From positions 18,525,385 to 18,589,384 of the forward strand of contig NC_088295.1 of NCBI RefSeq assembly GCF_032854445.1: a stretch of DNA of 64,000 nt, in the 5' to 3' direction. The position numbers and the translations under genes were made by a program. Origin of the DNA: Liolophura sinensis. Taxonomy: Eukaryota; Mollusca; Polyplacophora; Chitonida; Chitonidae. Each line of letters starts with the position of its first letter. Position 1 is the stretch's first letter. The notes beneath the pieces were generated by a model. That model saw only the letters and a program-made list of their open reading frames with translations, was not told the DNA's origin and made no database searches. This document shows positions 1 through 11,900 of the stretch, piece after piece.

Positions 1-1564
1 GAACAGACATATTTAAACGCCATCAAAAGATTTGGCTATGTGAAGTTCAGCTGAGATCAGGACTAAAGACGCGATAGCCTGGTGAGAGTCGAACGCGATT
101 GAGTGTAAAATATCATGAAAATGTCGTTCTTTGTTCTTTGTCACATAAAATGTCGTATGGTCGATTTGTGTAAAATATTGCATAGGCGCGTTGGTCAACT
201 TTTAAAGTTAAACTGTCGTGTTGGCGCCCAGGCGCTTTGAGGTCAAAGGGCCAAAGCGACATTTTAAACTTCCTTCTGGTCAAAAAAAAAAGATACGCGC
301 ATGCACACATCTGCAAACTCCTTGCAGATCAGTCACCGGAGTTTGTACTCAGCGAAACTGAAGAAAATCAGGAAAATCCCAGCTGGTGGAATTCACGAAA
401 GGCGACATTTAAAGATGTCAACCTTTTTTATTTCAGTGACAAAATGTGGGAGAAACGCGCCATTTTACACTAAAATATCAGAGCGACAATGCAACATTTT
501 AAGTTGCAACACGCGTTGGTGTGTTGTCAGTAAATGTATCTTAAAGTAGAAAACCGCGTCAATTTAAAGTTCTCTTCCCCTTCTGCTCGACAAAGCGATA
601 TTTTGTTTATCAGAAGTGTATCCAAATAAAGGACGACAGAGCAACAACTTGAATTTTGTAGCAAGGCTACCAGAGAGTCCGCCCGTGTACGAGACACATG
701 AATACAAAACTTACCGCTCGTGCTACTGTGCGGTTCATGCGCGCTAAACCTGAGCTCAATGCATGCACCACTTTTTAATACATCACCCCTAATACCTTGC
801 GTCGATGAATTGTCGTGTACCTCGACGGCCCGGCCGAGCGATGGAAACAGTAAACTTACATAAGTGTAAGGCCGGGTTGACCCAGAGCTAGATCGTTGGA
901 AGCAAATAGCAGGTATGAGGACCACTATCCCAGCCAATCAGGTGAGTGTAACGCTTGTGTTTTCATCCCGGTTGAATGCAAAATCCCCGATAGCTTGCTG
1001 ATAAACCTAACCAAAGGATCGCTTTTACCAACATTAAAATATCTGATCGATAAGGTTGTAGTTCTTTGATCTGTTTGAAAAATTTCAACAAAATGATATA
1101 AGAAATAAAATAATTGAAACAGGATACATTTGTTTTTTATTCTCGTTCCTTGCAGAAAATTATACTAATGAAGGAACAAACACGCGACCTCCATGACGGC
1201 TTAACAAACGACATTTACTATTATATATGTTGGTTTCTAATTTTAAGATCACTAAAGGAGGCTTGCTAATTTGAAGAGAGGAGGTAAGCTGAGTTCATTT
1301 CATCGTAATACTTTTGCCTTTGTTTTAAGATCGAAGAAAATAAACTCCACCTTGTTATCGTCTGGTGTTTAAGTATTAATATTTAAATGTGTGTGCATTT
1401 AAATACTACATTTCTATTGTTTCAAAATTTTAGCGCATTCCTACTATCGTCCAAAAATAATTCAAAACGTCGAAAGGGCTGTCTTAAATGTTACGTTACG
1501 CATATATTACAGATTGTTCGTTCACAGAACAAAAGAGCTCGTTTCGTCAATGTGGCAGACCTAC
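1..1564. other. Intron of the FAXC-like gene, no exon recognised
   Basis: This stretch lies downstream of FAXC exon 2 on the minus strand. No open frame resembles the GST-like body expected next. Variants of the word gcgacattttaaa, or its reverse complement, recur between about 110 and 600. Nothing else was identified. Confidence 0.5.
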
Positions 1565-2294
1565 CATGTACGGAATTTTCGCCATCCGCAAAAATGTTTC
1601 CAGTTTGACAGGGAATGGAGATGGACTTGGAGCATGAGGGCCTCTGCCTATCTGGTACAAAACAACCAATGGTTCATCCATATCACTGGAAGTCTTGGAA
1701 TCCGGGTGACATCTACAAAGGGAAAACATCTTCAGCAAGTTAGAACCGTGCAATCAGCACCCTGCAATCAGCACGGAAAGTCGGACAGATCTAGAAAGAC
1801 CTCAAGACGGAGGCTCCTTGCGATTTGCCGAAGCTCTAAGGCACGTGGTACTATAACAGCTTAGTTAACGTTGCTTCTCAGCCATTCCTCGCCATGTAGT
1901 AATCCATAGTTAGGGCCCAATCAAAGCGTCTTCTGGAGCTTCCCCATATGATTAAACCACTGACAGAAAGCAGCTTTCTACCTATAATCTCCATTACAAC
2001 CGAACCATACCGACGGGTGGACGGATTCGAACTGCGTCTAGGGATTGACCTCTGTCATACTCTATGGCGTGAAGTGGAGTCAGTCATCCGAACACAAACG
2101 TCATGGATCACTGATTATATAGCCACAGAATAACTGTACATTGGAAAAGACCACGAGACCTACACTGTATCGGTGAAGATGTAATATACTCACTCTCGTT
2201 GCTTCTTTCTGCACAAGATTAATGTGAGCACAAGAACTAGTATCGCGATTCCCCCTCCTTCCTTGTAGCCTAACATAGACAGCACTTCCGCCAT
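1565..2294 (-). CDS. FAXC: FAXC-like protein (failed axon connections homologue), first two coding exons, partial
   Basis: Two minus-strand exons join in phase: 2194-2294 (ATG in good context, gaccATGG) and 1565-1712. Exon 1 encodes a short N-terminus and one hydrophobic segment (GGGIAILVLVLTLILC, about residues 13-28) followed by basic RKKQR, a signal anchor. Donor AGA/gtgagt and acceptor ttgtag/ATG join as a GAA codon. Exon 2 carries DEPLVVLYQIGRGPHAPSP followed by SPFPVKLETFLRMAKIPYM, the thioredoxin-like start of the metaxin/GST-related failed-axon-connections family; human FAXC has a similar anchor followed by VxLHQF...PSxSPFxxKxETYLRMAxxPY. Exon 2 ends at ATG/gtaggt in phase 0. I found no continuation at 1-1564, so the rest should lie beyond the left edge. 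The family was identified in axon development in flies; its biochemical activity is not settled. A related GST-like paralogue is possible. Confidence 0.8.
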
Positions 2295-3108
2295 GGTCCT
2301 GGTGGACGTAAGCGCAGGGGGGACCGTTACGTAGTGCCGTAAATACCGCCGAATATTAACTGACACACACTGTCCAAGAGCCGTTGTTCAATTGACCGAA
2401 GGACAAAACCGGTTTGGTGTTGACAACATGGCAATCTTCTATGAAAGACCTGTGAGGATCGAGCAATTAATACATGCCATGTTACTGTTGCATTGGTGGT
2501 TGTGGACAGGCTTCATCGTGGCCAAGGACGGACAGGCCAGCTGCTGGTAACCGTCAAGCATGAAAGCACACATATCTTGTTATCTGAAGCCTCGATGAAG
2601 GTTGGCAAAAATACAATGGTTTGATGATTATTACAGATGGACTGTATCAAATTGTCAACATGTCCTCTGATGAATGAGAATTAGAGTACCCGGCGACCAT
2701 AGCAGTCAGCTCTGATCTGACAAGTTAATCATTCAGCCTCTGTAGCAAGCGTTTTGTTTTGGTACCAGACCATTTGTTAAGTGTGTTTGCTTTCGTCTGA
2801 TATATTTTAATAAGGACAGAAAGATGAACACTATACAGGAAGATCATGCTGAAGAAAGAGAGCAGCTGTTGAACGAAACTCGACAAGTTTTGACCTAATT
2901 TTCAATCAGCTGTGAAAGATTTGAGGAAAAGCAGCACGCTATGTAGACACCAGTATGTAATGGATGCAATAAAATATATAGGGTAATATTTGCTGAGCTT
3001 GGCTTCACTAACCTCTAGTTGAAGACATACGCATTTTTTCACATGACCAAGATCGACTGATGTACATGTAACTGACATACTGTATCCACCATTATATAAG
3101 GATGTCAC

Positions 3109-3172
3109 CGTCGTCGTATAAGTTAAATATTCTTGAGTACGGCCTAAAACATTAATCAAATAAAAAAAAAAA
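3109..3172 (+). mobile_element. 5'-truncated SINE with target-site duplication
   Basis: The SINE 3' domain (cgtcgtataagttaaatatt, cttgagtacggc) ends in an A-rich tail. It is flanked by the direct repeat aaggatgtcac at 3098-3108 and 3173-3183. Confidence 0.8.
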
Positions 3173-3727
3173 AAGGATGTCACGGACTATTGCATTTGCG
3201 AAATTATCATGTATATCTAAGATCTGTTTCATTCCTCCCAATTTATCTTACAGAAATAATGTGGAAGCTAAGCTGGGAACATGGCCAACCGATCTAAGAG
3301 CTAATTATCAGGTTACGCTCTGCCTATAACGTTTGACACGTTCTGCTATTATGCAAAAAAAAACACAAAAAACAATAATAAACCCAAAACAAACAAAAAT
3401 GTTACTTTTGTTTTCTTCATCTTACATTGGAAATAAAATTCTGAAAACTTTGCAATGAAAAGGGATTAAGGCGGTGTTGGTTTTTCCCCCCGACAGAGGT
3501 CGCCAAACAATCTGCATCATCCGCTTACCGGCTTCTAAACCGTGTATATTATATGACTATTAACAAACCAAGAATGAGACCCAAATTTCCTTGCACATTC
3601 AGAGCCTGACCATGTAAATCAAGCGTTCCAAAGGATCTCCATATGGACCAGGTCACCTAATCTATGCATATTAAAATAGATTTGTAAAACATGCAGTTTT
3701 TCAATTCCATGGATATTTGGCTGCCAT

Positions 3728-3746
3728 GGGGGGGGGGGGGGGGGGG
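3728..3746 (+). repeat. G19 homopolymer
   Basis: Nineteen consecutive G in intergenic DNA between ccat and tgctg. Length is likely unstable and error-prone in assembly. Confidence 0.9.
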
Positions 3747-3957
3747 TGCTGTTATATAACGATACGACGGACAAAGATGTCATAATTTCATAATACAGCT
3801 TGTACTGACCAAGGTTTTATCCAAAGAGATGAAATTTAACCTAGGAATCACACTAATCATGGCTACAATCCCAAGCTTAGCCTATATCAGGCAATGGACG
3901 AAATTGTTCAGCCATCGCTAGCCTGGACAATGTTGCCAGATCATCTCATACACTCTT

Positions 3958-5841
3958 CACACTGCATCCATTTACATAACAGATTTGTTTATTTATTAGA
4001 CAGGTTTTTTACATCATACTCAAATGCTTTTCACTTATACGAGATGGGTGGTGGAAACTGGAGTAAGCCACTGTCCCTTCACCAGGTACAAACTCTGGCA
4101 TTAAGTCACAAGTATCTCAGCAATATGTCCAGCAGACAAGTACAGAATAAATACAATTAAACAATTGAACAAATAAATATGCAACAAAACAGGAAATATA
4201 TGACTAAGATAAATTTTATATATCACCAACCAAAAAGTGTGTACAAATAAACATGGGCAATATTTGTACATGGTATAAAGTATCTGTCCACAGAACTATG
4301 CACATTGAATACATTAAGATTATTTCGAACTTGGCTAATTTTCACTAGATTGTAATGTATTACATATATGGCATCTGCACCTGTGTACAGATTAGATGTG
4401 CAGGGCAGTTTAGCCAGTACACACAACCCTGGAGCTCTGCATATAGCGCTTACAAATCCCTACAGCCAGCTTTTCCCAACAGGAGTGAAAAGCTTAACTC
4501 TATTTCAACGACAGTAATGCATTTAAGTAATCTTTAAGGCATTGTCACTTTGGAGGACAAACAAAACAGCCTTCATGAAAATGTTTACAATATCCCAGCT
4601 TACACTAGATGCCATGTGCTTCCACTTCTTTTAACTGATCTGAAACTACTGCCTGGTCTGAGCTGCCAGAGAGTTTGACAAGAAAGCATGATCAGCAACC
4701 TACAGTTCAGACAGCTATCCCAGTGCAAAGTGAGTGGACAGAGCGGCTTGTTGACAGTACAGTCATAATCTAATTTCCCATTAAACCATGGATCACCCTC
4801 AGGACCAGCTACATTTTGGGGTATCATATCTTTTGAAACTTAGTATTATAACTTTTAGTACATGCAAGTTCAAAACTTTATCAAGTCCATGACAGCTATA
4901 ATTGAATTTCTGTTCTCACAACACTGCAAAATCTATTGTTAGTCATGTGAGGTAGCTTGCAGTAAAAGCAGATATACCACAGTAATTAAGATGTCTAAGC
5001 ACAAGATCACAGGTACCAGTACAGGTGTGAAATCTACACAAATTATACTTTCACAGTTTTCCTAAGTGATAATAGAATAAGTGGCAGAGATGCTATACAA
5101 ATTTATAATTATCATCCACAAAGCCTTGTTCTGAGTGCTCAGTTAAGCATGAAATACTCTTTCTAAAGAAGAAACTCAACGACATTCACCATACTTAAAT
5201 GAAGGAAATCACATGCTGAGATACAACAACGACCTCAGTCTTTCCGTACAACAACATACTAAACAGGCCTAAACAGTTGTCATTATGTCTTCTTACTAAA
5301 TGCCAAGTACTCAATCTACCATACTCCAATTCTAGTTGCAATAGACATTGTCACAACTGCCACACAATCACAGTTATTTAATATAATGATGTGGACGGAT
5401 AATCAGAACTTGTTATCAACATTAGTAAAGGGAAGCGGAAAGGTCTAAGCAGGTAAACCATGCTGGACGGATGTTAGACATGAGTAGGTTACTGTGTTTT
5501 AGTGGCTTGATGGGGCTGAATAGGGACATGAATACTTATGTTTTAGAAGGTTGAACAGAGACAGTGAGAGAGGTGCCAGAGGTGAGCTAAGAGCTGTTGT
5601 GTATAGATAATGTGAGGTGCCAAGTTGAGGCATGAGCTACTGTACTGAGATGCAGACTGTCTTTGTGTTACTGTATGTATGAGGTGACAGGCGACTGAAT
5701 AGGGGTTGTACGAGTCAGGTGTCAGGTGGTGAGGTGGAAGCTGCTGTGTGTATGATGTGCCAGGAGACTGTATAGAGGTTGCATGAGTGAGGTGTCGGGA
5801 GTTTGTAAGAGTGAGGTGTCAGAAGGTTTAAGAGAGAGGTG
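3958..5841 (-). other. Presumed FBF1 3' UTR and downstream region
   Basis: No coding exon is visible on either strand between the FBF1 stop and about 3,960. A minus-strand AATAAA (plus-strand tttatt) lies at about 3989-3994, inside a degenerate SINE, and could be a polyadenylation signal. This would make a UTR of about 1.9 kb. The true transcript end cannot be fixed from sequence. Confidence 0.35.
3985..4100 (-). mobile_element. Degenerate SINE
   Basis: It reads tttatttatt, catactcaaatgcttttcac and ttatacgagatgggtggtgg, the reverse complement of the family 3' part, about 25 percent diverged by eye. Confidence 0.55.
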
Positions 5842-5872
5842 TCAGGAGGTGAGACGGGAGCTGCTATATGGG
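5570..5872. repeat. Degenerate minisatellite spanning the FBF1 stop codon and proximal 3' UTR
   Basis: At least four imperfect units of the form gaggtgtcaggaggtgag, then a short spacer and gagctgctgtgtgtat, occur at about 5575-5608, 5612-5646, 5716-5750 and 5836-5872. Shorter gaggtgtc-containing pieces lie between them. The last unit contains the coding end of FBF1 (SSSRLTS and stop). Confidence 0.6.
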
Positions 5873-5925
5873 AACTGTTTGATTGTCTCCAAGAACATGC
5901 TTTCTTCCATCAGATACTCTTTATC
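5842..5925 (-). CDS. FBF1: FBF1 exon 32 (terminal coding exon and stop)
   Basis: Acceptor tttacag is followed by GATAAAGAG. The 28 codons read DKEYLMEESMFLETIKQ, then FPYSSSRLTS and TGA at 5842-5844. Vertebrate FBF1 ends with the related QDRDFLENEQFFLETLKKG, so this is the true C-terminus. The last codons are embedded in a degenerate repeat that continues into the 3' UTR. Confidence 0.92.
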   Translation of the reverse strand, partial: DKEYLMEESMFLETIKQFPYSSSRLTS

Positions 5926-8900
5926 CTGTAAATAAAGAAAACAAAAGTAAATTCTTTCACTTGATTTTTGTGAAACTGCTGTGTTTTAGTGGGATATTCA
6001 GACATAATTTTGAATCACTCCACTGGAATTCAAATACACATAAACTAACAACACCAAATGAACAGATGTAACAGACTAAAAAAAAAAAACATCACACATG
6101 AGAAGTCAAAATAGGTCTGCTTTTTGCCTGTTAGCATTATTAAACAAGGAATAGTTTACACTTGTGAATATCACTATAAAAACATGTGTTTACTCTGAAA
6201 GCTCACTTTTTCTGCTTGAGTTTTCCACAAACGGAAAGACTTGTCGGCTTCTATGGATGCAGAGATAGCCTGTACAGCGTTGGCGGACACCTGCACGCCT
6301 GGCTGTACTGTGAGTAGGTCAGTCCGCAGTGGAGAGACCACAGGCACACCTGAGGGGGTCCGAGCAGGGCTGGAATATGGAACACCTGCTGGAGAGCTAA
6401 AACCTGAACAGAAAAAAAAAGAAGATAAATCTTATTGAGGTAAATACCACTTCTTATTATACAGATGTGAACAGTTTGATAGCAACATATTGTCACTACC
6501 TACACAAACTGTTTATCTTGCTGCTTTTTTTCTGTGTTTTTTTTTTTAATGGTCTACTATTAAGAGCGATACAAAACATTATTTATAGCTTACTGTGATG
6601 GGTGGGCGATGGGCCCATGTCTCTAACTGGGGTCCTGCAGTTGACACATAACATAGACCTCCGCAAATCTTCCACTTCCTTCTTCTCTTTGGACAGCATC
6701 ACACGCTCCTGTTAAACATAACAAATTATATCCAGATCTGATGATAATGACGTACTCAAGTCAGTTTAGTGGCTGGAGGCACCTAGAATTCCTGGGGAAA
6801 GCCACCAACCTATTGGCAACTTACTGACACTTTCCCACATGTAATGTACACCTTCATGCATACTATATTGGTGGAAAGACAAATGGTCTTCAATGAATGT
6901 AAGACTATAAATAGACCACATCAGCATCGACGACCACTTCGTGTCACCAAGGCTCCACAACGACTACGTGTAACTCCTGTTATAATGTAACCAAATTCTA
7001 GTCAAATGGAACTCAATAATCTGGTGATGGTAAGAGAGGCAGTGAAGCATGAGGTATGTCATGATATTTGCATTTAGCAACATGAGCCTTTCTCGTTAAA
7101 TAAGCGAAGCCACACATTTGGTGACATGTACAACTATGCTATTAAACATAGTTTCATACAAATAATGTACATTTTTTCTGTAATAATCCTTAATAGACTA
7201 GATGTATCATTTCTACCACAATAAGTGAGACATCTGGATGCAGTTCATAACTAAGTTAGCCAAGACCATTTTCTCAAAATACTTCAGCTTCCTACTTAAC
7301 AACAAGCTCATGGGTAAACAACCATTTTGAGGCTGAGGAGCATACTTTCAAGACTTTCATGTTATTACCTCGGCAATGTCCTTCTCCTTGTTGCGTAAGC
7401 TGGTTAGCTGGGCCTGCTGCTGAGAGACCCTGTGGTTCTGATCAGCCTGTAGCTTCTGAGCCTCCCTCAGTGCCTGTGTACCGTCCTGCTTGGCCTGCTG
7501 GGCAGTCTGGAACAACACAGTCAAAGTGAAACTCAGCAAAATATATTTATTCACTTTACTGAACATTCATTCAGTTTTACCATTGTGATTATTATGATTT
7601 TTTTTTCATCATTAGGTTGTTTTAAATTTTAGGGTGTGAAAGAGAGATTGATATGTAAACCCAAGTCACATTATACACATGAGGTCTTCAACATATTCAA
7701 AGTCAAAAGGCTCTTGTAATAATGATGAGAAAATAAGAATTATTCTTTTAACACATTTTCATATTTTGATCAAACATGAAGAATGTTTACAATGTTTGAA
7801 CCAAACTGCATGTGACATCAGCCACACCAATTCATTTCACATGTAATATTCAATTCAACTCTTTTATACTATGTTACACTGACATACTCAAGTAATAGCT
7901 TCAATATCTTGGCTGCCAGAGTTGAAGTCCTTAGAGAAGTACACCTATTAGTACTGCTCTGCTGAATGTCACATGGACTGATCCAAGGAGAGCTGACACT
8001 CAGGGGTGTGTACTCTTTCACCACAGCCAATAGCCCAGCACATGAAAAACCTTAATACATCCTTAAATTAACCACCTCCTCCTTTAAAACTTTGAGGACA
8101 TACTCAGAAGTTCAAACAGACATTTTCAACAATGAGAGAACCAAAACAAGTCTAACACTTCAAATGAAGTTTCCTGTTATCTGAAACTGACAGTAAATAA
8201 GTTTTGAGGACTGTCACTTACAGAAGCCATACGCTCCACCTCTGCTGACCGTTGCTTCAGCTGTAGTGCTAACTCAGACAGACGATTCTGCTCCTGCTGT
8301 AGTCTCAGTTTCTCAGTGTCCAGGGAGGCCTGCTGTGCACGGATGTGCTCTTCTGTCTTGGCCAGCTCCCTCTGACGAGCCTCAGAACGCGCGCGCTCCT
8401 CACTCACTGACTTCATGGTCACCTCATACTCAGCATCAGCCTGTCAATCATCAAAATATAGTCAATTAGGAAGAAATGGTCACTCACACAGTAGTCACTT
8501 TATTTAACTTATTTATTTATTCTAACATCAGCTAAATGCTATACCAAATAATTATTTTTGTTTACAAACAGCAGTAGGGTTGTCTCCCTAACAAGAATTC
8601 ATTGTTGTGTTACTAGATGTATTTTAAAGATTTGATGTAAAATCTGTTACAGCCCGGAGCTAAATGCCATAGTTAGCTGCCGACATGACTGGAGACACAC
8701 CTTGACATATTTTATGGAGTGCTGCTGTTCTCTCTCTCTCTGCGCTCGCTGAGCTGCGGTCAGCTGATTTCTCTCCTCAGCCATAGTCCGGCGTTCCTCA
8801 TAAAGCTGCGATAAAATCATTTTCTGCTCTTGCAGAAGTGAATCCTGCTCAACCAAACAATTGCAGACACAGAATCACCTTCTGCTCTTTGTCACATATC

Positions 8901-11900
8901 TAAGGTCAATCATTGTGGTAACAGCAAAATAGCAAGAACACACATGAATATTCAATCATTTGCAACCCTTCTTATAACCATATCGGCTTACTGTAAAGTA
9001 CTTATTATCCACTGGAATTCATGAATTCACAGGGCTCCTCATCAGTATAGCACTTGTCAACATGTTACCAACTTTCCACAGCTGTTGATTATTATGGTCT
9101 TTCTCCTCTTAACAAAGTTCTATCAGCATATAACCAAAATGAAAAGTGAAATGAAAAAGAGGTTCCCATAGTGTCCATAAGTCATCAGCTTCACACTACT
9201 AAAGTACTGGTTAGCCTGAAATCTCCTCCTACCTTAGCCTTGTCCAGTGCGGCCATCTCCCGCGCCTGCTGCTCCATCCAGCTCCGTCTGTCCTCCTCCA
9301 GGGAACTCTGCGCTGACACCAGCTTACTCTGTTCTTGTCTTAGTTTCCACTTCTCCTATAAACAAAATCATGGCCACGTATGTTTAACAGCTGGCACACA
9401 ATCATGAAAACTCTCATTGATGAGATTAAAATACAGTACTCACACACAGTAAACCAGCCATTGCAATACGAATATCTGACACAGTTAGAAATGCACAAGA
9501 ATCCTTTCTTGAAAGTACCTGTAGAATTACATGTGGAAAAGTGAACAATATATCAACAAAAACAAATGTCATTTGCACAAAGCAGTCCAAACATGGTGGC
9601 ACTCATTAGTTTAACAGCAACAACATAGAAAGTTTGGCTTGTATTGAAGTCTGAATCACATGATTTTTGCATGTGAATGAGTGACCTCATTGCTTGACCT
9701 CTGAAAGAAGTCTGGTAAAAACAAAATGGATTGTATGTATCTAAGAGCTGATATCTTAACCTAGGCCTGATGAAGGAAGCTGGATTTGGTCTATTTTTAG
9801 AATGAGCTGGCATATAGCAGCTCTCTAAATAGATCATTTCTGCTCAGACATATGAATTCTGTTCCACAGAACAAGTAAGATAAAGATACAAACTGAATTA
9901 TACAAAAACCATTTTAGAGCTAAGACGATGTTGTACCCAGACACACCTCATCCAATGTCCGGCTTTGGTCAGCTAACTGTTTCTCCAACCGCATGATGAG
10001 ATCTTGAAGACGTACACGTTCATTGCCGTTCTCTTCCTGCTGTTTATCAAGTCTCTTTTGTAACACTGAATACAACAAATAATTCCCTGTGATTCTGGAT
10101 TGTTGGTAACTACATGTATGACACACCAGAAGAATGTAACCATTTTACTAGTACAATGTAGTCAAAGTAGGTAAATGTCTAACTTAAATGTCTAACTAAA
10201 GATAATTCTTCCTCAGAGACACATGGCTTAAGACAGGACCTAATTGTGTATCTGCACAAGTGACAGGTGCTTGAGGACATGATATGCACATGAACGTGTC
10301 ATGCTATGGAGTAATCTAAGTCTATGTTGATGTGTTGAGTGAGCATTCCTCTATTCTCCCACAAAATGTGACCCATCAATGAAACATTTCAATATTATAT
10401 ACAAATCTTTGATGAGCATCATGAATTATACACGTTAATTACACCCAAATACTGCACTGCTAAAGTAGATTTCTTACTGCTGAGCTGTTCATCTTTGGTG
10501 CGTATGAAGATCTCTCTCTCATCCAGTCCCATCTTACTCCAGTTCTCAATCTTGTACTGTAAATCACCCAGGTCCTTTGCATTGGAACTCACCTGCTGCA
10601 TCACAGCCTGAAGGGATCTGTCAATCACAGGTAAATATCACACATCAAGTTGTAAATGTCACAGTCACTGGCAAATGTCACACCAGCCACTGGCATGTGT
10701 CACACAACTACTTGCATGCGCCTCACAGCCACTGGCATATGACAAACAGCGGCTGACAAATGTAACACAGCCACTGGTTAATGTCAAAACAAAAAAAAAA
10801 AACCCACTGGCAAATGTCCCACAAGTATGACATACATCATTTCTACAATATCTTAGTTTTAACAGTTTCCTAACTAAAAGCTGCATGCTAGTAAACATAT
10901 ATCTCTATTGCAAAGCACATATGAGGACAGCAGTTCCCATGCACACATGTATCAAAGAGATGCATTGAATACAAATGGAATATTGCACAACTGCATAATA
11001 CATATAAATAAAATAAACTCAAAACAAAGCATTTGGAAATGAGAAGAATTAAAAGCAGAGCACTAAAAGTCCTCAAGAACTTACTTGGCAGCAGAATGCG
11101 AATTTGCAATGTTATCTATTTCCTGCTTTTTCACAGCTCTAAGTCTGTCCAATGATTCTTCATACTCTCTCTTCAGCTCTGCTATCATCTTCCTGCAATG
11201 GAGGCCATAGCTCTCTTTAAAATACATGATAACTTCAGAGCTGTCAACCCAGTAAGACCAAAAAAGTGAGTAACCCAAACAACCCGGGTCGAAGGGCTGC
11301 AGACCCCAATGCGGGTCCAAGGCAAATTCCTAGTGGCTCAGTCTAATGGGATGAAAACCACCAGGAGAAAACAGTCTTGTATTTTTAACTGTATTTTGGA
11401 AACTGGTGATGGCAAGTTTACACATATTTTCTCGTTATACAAGATGAAACCCTCATAAAACAGTAACATCCTGAACTGTAATTCTTCACTTTTATCACAC
11501 ACGTATCCATTTCCATAAAATTTGTAAACAGAATAAACTCCCCTCCTCAGTGGACATGAAAACTACTGTGGATGTGTGTGTGTACCTCTGAGTCTCCCTG
11601 ACTCTCTCCACTTCCTCCGCCTTCTCCTTCTCCACACTCTCTATCCTCCTCTCCATATTAACCTTCTCCTGCTCCAGCTCCTTCAGCCGTGACATGTGCT
11701 TAGACAATAACCTCTCATTCTCCTCATTCCACCTGCAATCACACAGCCAAATGCATGTATCTTCATTCATGAATGAACACGATAATGTAATTTTCATTTG
11801 TAAGCATACATCTAAAATCATATGCTATAGTGTTTGTATGGCTGCTGGATGCTCCATCACATGAAATGTAATGGTTTGATTGGGTGATGCTGTTAGTTTT

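Larger units (their letters stand above)
2295..3957. other. Intergenic stretch upstream of the FAXC-like start
   Basis: The first 100 bases are CpG-richer than the rest and should contain the FAXC promoter; no clear core element was seen. A SINE fragment lies at 3109-3172 and a G19 run at 3728-3746. A short plus-strand reading of about 26 codons near 2600-2680, including LMIITDGLY, vaguely resembles the late PP2C TDG motif, but in-frame stops lie on both sides. Confidence 0.4.

Noticed and set aside
527-937. Minus-strand 136-codon frame
   Set aside because: No recognisable domain, no splice-phase link to FAXC exon 2, and composition like noncoding DNA.
2600-2690. PP2C-like LMIITDGLY reading on the plus strand
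   Set aside because: About 26 codons between in-frame stops, no other PP2C motif nearby. Chance similarity or a very old fragment; not called as a gene.
2824-2898. Plus-strand small ORF starting MNTIQEDHAEEREQLLN
   Set aside because: 24 codons, coil-like by composition only, with no splice or homology support.
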